34,796 nucleotides of DNA, taken from positions 1-34,796 of the forward strand of contig JANOXC010000200.1 in the NCBI GenBank assembly GCA_031418215.1. The letters are read 5' to 3'. Shown one piece after another: positions 31,239 to 34,796 of the stretch. The notes beneath the pieces were generated by a model. The model was not told the origin of the DNA and ran no database searches. It was given only the letters and a program-made list of their open reading frames with translations. The DNA is from JANOXC01 sp031418215. Its GTDB lineage: Bacteria; Bacteroidota; Bacteroidia; AKYH767-A; OLB10. The position numbers were made by a program, and so were the translations under genes. Numbering within the stretch: position 1 is the first letter of the stretch; every line of letters starts with the position of its first letter.

Positions 31239-32774
31239 TTAGTGGACACCATGCATTCTCTTAGAGAGCCATTTATAGATTCCAAACAACAGTAAGGCCG
31301 CCACCCCGCTCAACGCAATAAATACGCAGAAGAAGGTGAATAGATTATTTATTTCCATTCCAAGGAAGGATGGTAGTGGAGTACCGATAGCAGCTTGCGT
31401 TTCACCGGCGCCGGGAGGAATAAGGCTGGATAACGTTCCAGCAAATTTATTGGCAACGGCATTGGCAAGGAACCAAACACCCATCAACAAGGAAGCGAAT
31501 CGTGCCGGTGCCAGTTTTGATACCATGCTCAATCCGATTGGAGAAAGACTCAATTCACCCATTGTATGCAGAATATATAATGAAATCAGCCACCACATGC
31601 TTATTTTAGTTTGAGAATCGACACCGTGAACACCAAAGGCGATTACTACATAACCCAATGCAACCATTACTAATCCAAAAGCCATTTTCATAGGGGAAGT
31701 AGGTTCCAGCTTTTTCTTATGAAGAGCTGACCACATCATTGTGAAAAGTGGTGCCAGCAATATAATACCTAATGGGTTGATGGATTGAAACCAGGAAGCT
31801 GGCATTTCCCAATTTCCGATATGCCGGTCGGTTTGTGTATCTGCGAAAAGTGTGAGTGAAGCACCTGCCTGCTCAAAACATCCCCAAAAGAAGATAACAA
31901 AGAATGCAAGAATAAATATCACGCTGATACGCTGACTTTCTTCTCGTGTGAGCGATTTGTCAGTAAAGATGATCAACGGCATAATAACAATAGCAGAGTA
32001 AATGAAATATCCAATAAGATCGATGTCAGTCTTGAACATTGTTTTGAAATTCATTAAAAAGAAAATAACGGCAACACATCCAATAATTGTCAGGGTGGTT
32101 TTGATGTCCATTTTTGCTTTCGGCATTCCAATGTCTTCGCCTTCGGCACTTACAAGATATTTCTTTTTCAAAAGTTCAAATGATATTACACTGACCAACA
32201 TTCCTATTCCTGCAGCCATAAAGCCCCAACGGAAATCATGAATATTTCCGGTATCACCTAATCCTCCGCAAACCAGCGGCGAGAAAAATGCTCCAAGATT
32301 GATTCCCATATAAAAGATGGTGAAGGCTCCATCCACACGATGATCACCTTTTGGATAGAGTTGGCCAACCATGGTGGAGATGTTTGGTTTGAAGAAACCG
32401 TTTCCGATAATAAGGAAAGTAAGTCCGATCCACATTGTTGAAATTGCTGTTGGACTTTGCACGCCATCGGTAATATTACTTCCGCTAAAAAACATCAGGA
32501 ACTGACCTAATGCCATTAACAAACCACCAATTAAAATACTTTTTCGGTTTCCCCAAAAACGGTCACTGATATAACCTCCAAGTAAAGGCGTGAGGTACAC
32601 CAGGCCGGTAAAACTTCCGTAGATATTGCTGGCATCAGCATTGGTCATGAATAATGCTTTTGCCATAAACAAAATAAAGATGGCACGCATTCCATAATAA
32701 CTGAAGCGCTCCCACATTTCTGTGAAGAACAAGAGGTAAAGACCTTTTGGGTGTGCGTTTTGATTGTTTGTCAT
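31239..32774 (-). CDS. Proton-dependent oligopeptide transporter (POT/PTR family MFS)
   Basis: A 511-residue inner-membrane symporter for di- and tripeptides. Signatures are present: KGLYLLFFTEMWERFSYYGM (10-29) with the ExxER(F/T) helix 1 motif, LGGYISDRFWGNRKSILIGG (64-83) and the PTR2 motif FTIFYMGINLGAFFSPLVCG (151-170). About twelve to fourteen hydrophobic helices continue to the C-terminus, with GELSLSPIGLSMVSKLAPAR (about 412-431) the second PTR signature. Length fits bacterial POTs such as DtpT (about 460-520). It is monocistronic and followed by the terminator at 31172-31199. No clear -7 box was found upstream. Confidence 0.95.
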   Translation of the reverse strand: MTNNQNAHPKGLYLLFFTEMWERFSYYGMRAIFILFMAKALFMTNADASNIYGSFTGLVYLTPLLGGYISDRFWGNRKSILIGGLLMALGQFLMFFSGSNITDGVQSPTAISTMWIGLTFLIIGNGFFKPNISTMVGQLYPKGDHRVDGAFTIFYMGINLGAFFSPLVCGGLGDTGNIHDFRWGFMAAGIGMLVSVISFELLKKKYLVSAEGEDIGMPKAKMDIKTTLTIIGCVAVIFFLMNFKTMFKTDIDLIGYFIYSAIVIMPLIIFTDKSLTREESQRISVIFILAFFVIFFWGCFEQAGASLTLFADTQTDRHIGNWEMPASWFQSINPLGIILLAPLFTMMWSALHKKKLEPTSPMKMAFGLVMVALGYVVIAFGVHGVDSQTKISMWWLISLYILHTMGELSLSPIGLSMVSKLAPARFASLLMGVWFLANAVANKFAGTLSSLIPPGAGETQAAIGTPLPSFLGMEINNLFTFFCVFIALSGVAALLLFGIYKWLSKRMHGVH

Positions 32775-32986
32775 ACAGTTTTTAATAAGTTTAGGCGACT
32801 AATGTAATTTAAATTTTAATAGGAAGATTAAGTTAGGAGTCGGGGGTTGAGCGTTCGTAGATAATTGGTTGGACAGATTCTTTGAGAATTTAGCGAGTTA
32901 TGTTGGGAAATGAGAAAGTGGTAACCGTATTTTTGGAATTGGAAGTAAGCCAAACTTAAACGATAAACAGTAAACCAGAAACCTTC

Positions 32987-33832
32987 TTAATTTTCAAAAA
33001 ACAAAAGCACCTGCGCCAGTTTATTCTTCAACTCTGTTCGCTTCACGATAAAATCAAGGAAGCCGTGTTCGAGGACGAATTCAGAGGTTTGGAAATCCTT
33101 TGGTAAATCCTTTCCAATAGTCTCTTTTACCACTCGCGGACCGGCAAAGCCAATTAAAGCTTTGGGTTCGGCAATATTTAAGTCACCAAGCATGGCATAG
33201 GATGCTGTTACGCCGCCTGTTGTTGGGTCGGTAAGGAGGGAGATGAAAGGTAGTTTTGCTGCAGACAGTTGTGTTAGCTTAGCTGAAGTCTTTGCCATTT
33301 GCATTAATGAATATGCAGCTTCCATCATTCGGGCGCCACCTGATTTGGAAATGATCAGTAATGGTGTTTTATGTTCAATGCTAAAATCGATAGCCCTTGC
33401 AATCTTTTCTCCCATTACAGAACCCATAGATCCACCAATAAATTTAAAATCCATACAGGCAATGGTAATGGGCAGTCCGCCAATTTTTCCGGTTGCCGTT
33501 CTGATGGCATCTTTTAGTCCTGTTTTATTTTGAGAATCAATGAGCCTTGCCTGATACTTTTTTGTGTCTACAAAGTTCAAGGGATCTGCAGAAGTTAAAT
33601 TCTCATTGAATTCCTGATATCTGTTGTCATCAAAAAGAATTTCAAAATATTCAGCTGAGCCGATTCTTTCATGATAGCCACATTTTACACAAACCCAAAG
33701 GTTTTCACTATGTTCTTTTGCCGGTATGATGGATTTGCAGGATGGACATTTATACCACAAGCCCCCTGGAGTTTCTTTCTTCTCATGGGTACTGGTGGTA
33801 ATCCCTTCTTTTATTCTCTTAAACCAACTCAT
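32987..33832 (-). CDS. accD: Acetyl-CoA carboxylase carboxyltransferase subunit beta
   Basis: AccD with AccA forms the carboxyltransferase that makes malonyl-CoA for fatty acid synthesis. The 281-residue protein has the full bacterial layout: a four-Cys zinc finger, Cys29 and Cys32 (YKCPSCKS), Cys48 and Cys51 (WVCVKCGYH), then the carboxyltransferase crotonase fold with TGLKDAIRTATGKIGGLPI (about 104-122), FKFIGGSMGSVMGEKIARAI (129-148), SGGARMMEAAYSLMQMAKTS (164-183), LTDPTTGGVTASYAMLGDL (201-219) and the oxyanion-type GFAGPRVVKETI. Length is typical. It begins 132 bases from the class I aldolase gene's stop, upstream on the same strand. accA is not in this window. Confidence 0.97.
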   Translation of the reverse strand: MSWFKRIKEGITTSTHEKKETPGGLWYKCPSCKSIIPAKEHSENLWVCVKCGYHERIGSAEYFEILFDDNRYQEFNENLTSADPLNFVDTKKYQARLIDSQNKTGLKDAIRTATGKIGGLPITIACMDFKFIGGSMGSVMGEKIARAIDFSIEHKTPLLIISKSGGARMMEAAYSLMQMAKTSAKLTQLSAAKLPFISLLTDPTTGGVTASYAMLGDLNIAEPKALIGFAGPRVVKETIGKDLPKDFQTSEFVLEHGFLDFIVKRTELKNKLAQVLLFFEN

Positions 33833-33941
33833 TTTTTTTTAATTAGTTAATTTGAAAATTCGACAATTTGGAAATGAAAAATAACCTTATTTTCAAATTA
33901 CTGCTCTTGACTGTTAATATGATTTAATTTTCAAATTGCCA

Positions 33942-33961
33942 CATTTTCAAATTTTCAAATT
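33942..33961. repeat. Octamer-phased AT repeat, copy 2 (reverse of 2085-2104)
   Basis: CATTTTCAAATTTTCAAATT at 33942-33961 is the exact reverse complement of 2085-2104. More TTTTCAAATT and AATTTGAAAATT phrases lie in the same spacer (33849-33961) between the aldolase and accD genes, making this whole 132-base gap one repetitive AT stretch. Confidence 0.6.
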
Positions 33962-33964
33962 GAT

Positions 33965-34796
33965 TTACGCAATAGTAATAGATTTCTCCAAATACACATC
34001 CTGTATAGCGTTTAACATTGCTATACCTTCATTGAATGGCTTTTGAAATGCCTTTCTTCCGGAAATTAGTCCTTGCCCGCCGGCGCGCTTATTTATTACA
34101 GCCGTTGTTACTGCTTCAGCCATATCAGATGCGCCTTTTGATTCGCCGCCTGAATTGATTAAGCCGGCGCGACCCATATAGCAATTGGCTACCTGGTAAC
34201 GGCAAAGATCAATCGGATGATCAGTAGTTAATTCACTGTAAACTTTTGCATGGGTTTTGCCAAAATTTAGGGCTGTATAACCACCATTATTCATCGGTAA
34301 CTTTTGCTTAATAATATCGGCTTGTATGGTAACGCCTAAATGATTTGCCTGACCTGTTAAGTCAGCAGAAACGCTATAATCAACACCATCTTTTTTAAAA
34401 CCATTGTTACGGGTATAACACCATAAAACGGTTGCCATTCCCAATTCATGGGCCATGGCAAAAGCTTCCGCCACTTCAACAATTTGCCGACTCGATTCTG
34501 CTGATCCAAAATAAATGGTGGCTCCAACTGCGGCGGCTCCCATATTGTAGGCATCCTCCACTGTTCCAAACATAATTTGATCGAACTTATTGGGATAGGT
34601 AAGAAACTCGTTGTGATTGATTTTCACAATGAAAGGAATTTTATGTGAATACTTCCTTGAAATAGAAGCAAGCACTCCGTAAGTAGAAGCAACAGCATTA
34701 CAACCACCTTCGATAGCTAGTTTAACGATGTTTTCCGGATCGAAAAATAGGGGATTGGGTGCAAAGGATGCACCTGCCGAATGTTCAATACCCTGG
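33965..34796 (-). CDS. fbaB: Class I fructose-bisphosphate aldolase (FbaB/DhnA type), N-terminus missing
   Basis: The frame is open to the right edge; the first visible residues QGIEHSAGASFAPNPLFFDP are the conserved middle of FbaB, which splits fructose-1,6-bisphosphate into two trioses via a Schiff base, in glycolysis and gluconeogenesis. The 277 visible residues align closely with what I recall of E. coli FbaB: VKINHNEFLTYPNKFDQ, GAAAVGATIYFGSAESSRQI, KKDGVDYSVSADLTGQANH, QADIIKQKLPMNNGGYTALNF and the C-terminus KRAGGQGLISGRKAF. The lysine in ADIIKQK is the likely Schiff-base residue by position in archaeal-type class I enzymes. A GTG at 34675 is internal, not the start. It lies upstream of accD on the minus strand. 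Confidence 0.95.
   Translation of the reverse strand, partial: QGIEHSAGASFAPNPLFFDPENIVKLAIEGGCNAVASTYGVLASISRKYSHKIPFIVKINHNEFLTYPNKFDQIMFGTVEDAYNMGAAAVGATIYFGSAESSRQIVEVAEAFAMAHELGMATVLWCYTRNNGFKKDGVDYSVSADLTGQANHLGVTIQADIIKQKLPMNNGGYTALNFGKTHAKVYSELTTDHPIDLCRYQVANCYMGRAGLINSGGESKGASDMAEAVTTAVINKRAGGQGLISGRKAFQKPFNEGIAMLNAIQDVYLEKSITIA

Noticed and set aside
33965..34675. Aldolase gene starting at 34675 as a short protein
   Set aside because: The codon there is GTG inside a conserved stretch, and the frame stays open with matching FbaB sequence to the window edge.

Overview
The window reads as a chromosomal segment of a Bacteroidota bacterium, probably of the Chitinophagales/Sphingobacteriales kind; the lineage is inferred from protein style and was not searched. 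Supporting signs are two proteins with type IX secretion (T9SS) C-terminal sorting domains, perfect Bacteroidota-type -7 boxes (TAnnTTTG) ahead of seven genes, A-rich start regions without Shine-Dalgarno sequences, and AT-rich spacers filled with short phased repeats. I see no tRNA, rRNA, CRISPR array, insertion sequence or phage gene.

Layout. 1-1161 (minus): two consecutive universal stress proteins, the first cut by the window edge. 1207-2736 (plus): nucleoside phosphorylase and a GNAT acetyltransferase, separated by a repeat-rich spacer. 2832-3176 (minus): panD. 3479-4152: a HigB/HigA-type toxin-antitoxin pair with an operator palindrome overlapping its promoter. 4189-6841 (plus): MATE exporter, small lipoprotein and fmt, overlapping by 4 and 1 bases. 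7143-8427: a zinc-less sirtuin overlapping a UPF0316/DUF2179 membrane protein. 8498-9481: pyruvate dehydrogenase E1 beta. 9799-11283: a GT-C type membrane glycosyltransferase behind a second repeat-rich spacer.

From 11293 nearly everything is on the minus strand: a surface-sorted multicopper oxidase with three PKD repeats, murI, an SRPBCC protein, and a run of membrane or exported proteins (small membrane protein, PepSY-like protein, outer-membrane MetA-like protein, His-rich exported protein). Divergent from the last of these is an exported YVTN-type beta-propeller (plus). It converges on a four-gene operon transcribed TolC > adaptor > RND pump > T9SS-sorted surface protein. Then come a HerA/DUF853 ATPase, an exported amidase, a palindromic REP-like element, a PgpH-like 7TM-HD phosphodiesterase, a POT peptide transporter with a clear intrinsic terminator, accD, and a class I (FbaB type) fructose-bisphosphate aldolase running off the right edge.

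Functionally, most of the window is housekeeping (pyruvate oxidation, acetyl-CoA carboxylation, pantothenate and peptidoglycan precursors, formyl-Met-tRNA, glycolysis). The accessory interest lies at 11.3-25.5 kb, where an exported multicopper oxidase, a His-rich exported protein, an outer-membrane protein, a beta-propeller and an RND pump with a co-transcribed T9SS cargo lie close together. A role in metal or envelope homeostasis is an inference; the pump's substrate cannot be read from the sequence. The other notable signal is non-coding: two spacers 7 kb apart carry the same two families of degenerate 7-base tandem repeats in the same order on opposite strands, with lesser relatives elsewhere in the window.
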